The translations under genes and the position numbers were made by a program. From Scylla paramamosain (Eukaryota > Arthropoda > Malacostraca > Decapoda > Portunidae), in NCBI RefSeq assembly GCF_035594125.1, contig NC_087185.1, forward strand, positions 12,616,164-12,680,163: DNA of 64,000 nt. Reading direction: 5' to 3'. Within the stretch, counting starts at the first letter, position 1, and every line of letters starts with the position of its first letter. Of the stretch, positions 63,084 to 64,000 are shown one piece after another. The notes under the pieces are model-generated. The model did no database searches. It was not told the DNA's origin and saw only the letters and a list, made by a program, of their open reading frames with translations.

Positions 63084-63734
63084 TCAAGCTTGGGTGTGAG
63101 GGAGAACAGGAGCCCACGATCTCTTGCTCTCAGAAACAAGATGTTGTAGCCAGAAATGCCCTAATAGCCTTTTGTGGAGGAAAACGGCACAAAAAAGGTA
63201 AGGTGAGTATATTAACACGGCAAAGACAACAAGGTGACCACACGATGACCAAACCACTGTTGAGCGCGAGGATTGGCCTGCTGAGTTACCGGGGTTGGGT
63301 GCACCGGTAAGAATCCACTCAGCAGAAGGCCGGGGAAGTGAAGTCCACAAGCTGGAGTGTAGTGGGGAGACAGTGGTGGTGTCTGGTCGGCCAGTAGAGC
63401 CAAGGAGGAGAAAGAGCACGAAGCCCAGGCGTGCAGCTTTCCCAGGTGAGACGAGGAACCACCGAGGGACAGAAGGCAAGGTGTGCTCTGTGTGGAGGCA
63501 GGCTGGTGTCTGCCCTGGTTCGCCAGCCTGGGTGTGGCGTTGCCTCGGAATCGCCGGGTACCAGGGAGTAGGAGGGGCCAGGGGTAGTAAAGAGATCGGC
63601 AGACTTGAACTACGTGTATAACAAGGCTGGCAGAGCGTATGTAAAGAGGCCGACAGGGCGTAGGTAGTTAAGCCAGTTCGATGTGCATGTATATCCCTCA
63701 CACAAACAAGAATCTGCTGGAAGTAGATTAAGAG
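63084..63734 (-). other. GC-rich unassigned stretch beside the gypsy fragment
   Basis: A 205-residue antisense frame (63701-63084) has low-complexity Ser/Pro/Leu composition and no recognisable motif. Its position right after the RNase H fragment makes LTR or other non-coding gypsy DNA possible. Not supported as a gene. Confidence 0.4.
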
Positions 63735-64000
63735 TTAGGAAGATCTGCTTAGCAGGTCAGCACCCAAATTATCTTTCCCTGCCACGTGAACGACTCTGAG
63801 TTTATAATCTTGAAGGGACAAAGCCCAACGTAGTCGATCATTCTTTCCTCTAAAGGTTGACAGGTACAGCAGAGGCTTGTGATCCACCTCCAAAATAAAT
63901 TCCTTACCGCGAAGGTAGAAATCAAACCGCTTTACAGCGAAGACAATCGCAAGGCACTCCCGCTCAATCTTGGAGTACCTTGTTTTACGGGCGAGTAACT
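63735..64000 (-). pseudogene. Ty3/gypsy RNase H fragment (runs off the window)
   Basis: The minus-strand frame is open from the window edge to TAA at 63735. It reads SKIERECLAIVFAVKRFDFY, EVDHKPLLYL and AGKDNLGADLLSRS, the E, D and D blocks at the end of a gypsy RNase H (usually N-A-D-x-L-S-R). Integrase does not follow, so the element is deleted after RNase H or continues elsewhere. It is a different family from the gypsy at 12-16 kb. Confidence 0.88.

Noticed and set aside
63084..63701. A 205-residue minus-strand ORF
   Set aside because: Low-complexity composition and no motif. It probably reflects GC-rich non-coding DNA next to a gypsy fragment.

Overview
This window is animal genomic DNA, most likely from a decapod crustacean (a crab-like arthropod). 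The evidence is very long TA, CT and CA microsatellites, many decayed arthropod-type non-LTR retrotransposons, Penelope-like and Ty3/gypsy elements, a PIF/Harbinger DNA transposon, and a short repeat that I recognise from memory as a decapod SINE with a CA tail. The species cannot be fixed from the sequence. No rRNA gene, intact tRNA gene or CRISPR array is visible.

One host gene can be supported. It lies on the minus strand and spans most of the left half: an N-terminal pentraxin exon (33492-33735), a 1.5 kb exon that finishes the pentraxin fold and adds a lectin-like region, an LDL-receptor class A module and the start of a Cys-loop receptor ligand-binding domain (25845-27340), and a far-downstream exon entering the first transmembrane helix (about 964-1175). 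Its introns hold nearly everything else between 1 and 33.5 kb. The remaining channel exons should lie left of the window or remain unlocated in the introns.

Left half, in order: a small inverted repeat (131-634); TA/CT arrays; an 82-bp direct repeat with a coiled-coil ORF (2254-2773); LINE-A copy 1 (2801-6040); a CR1/L2-like fragment (6060-7265); a 5' fragment of LINE-B (7266-8395); and a Ty3/gypsy element (8416-16507) split by a 3.5 kb PIF/Harbinger element (8575-12068). The Harbinger element carries a two-exon transposase and an antisense two-exon MADF-BESS gene, with the exons of each gene lying inside the intron of the other. Further LINE-A copies (eight in the window) lie at 18.4, 20.6, 22.1, 28.0, 31.2, 35.7 and 39.0 kb.

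Right half: a PLE tail, a decayed LINE gag, then a very recent inverted duplication (arms 43429-48781 and 50039-55366). Each arm carries the GIY-YIG end of a Penelope-like element followed by a non-LTR retrotransposon (LINE-B: zinc-knuckle gag, endonuclease, reverse transcriptase). Arm proteins are identical apart from one residue and one 25-bp repeat unit. Beyond it lie a composite TA satellite, a hAT-like short element, a SINE, and a 2.26 kb DNA transposon (59879-62143) with terminal and subterminal repeats, TTAA at both ends and a broken transposase-like gene. A gypsy RNase H fragment runs off the right edge.

Apart from the receptor gene, nearly all coding sequence is transposon-derived and mostly broken. 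All coordinates of repeats and exons were read by eye, and ends may be off by several bases.
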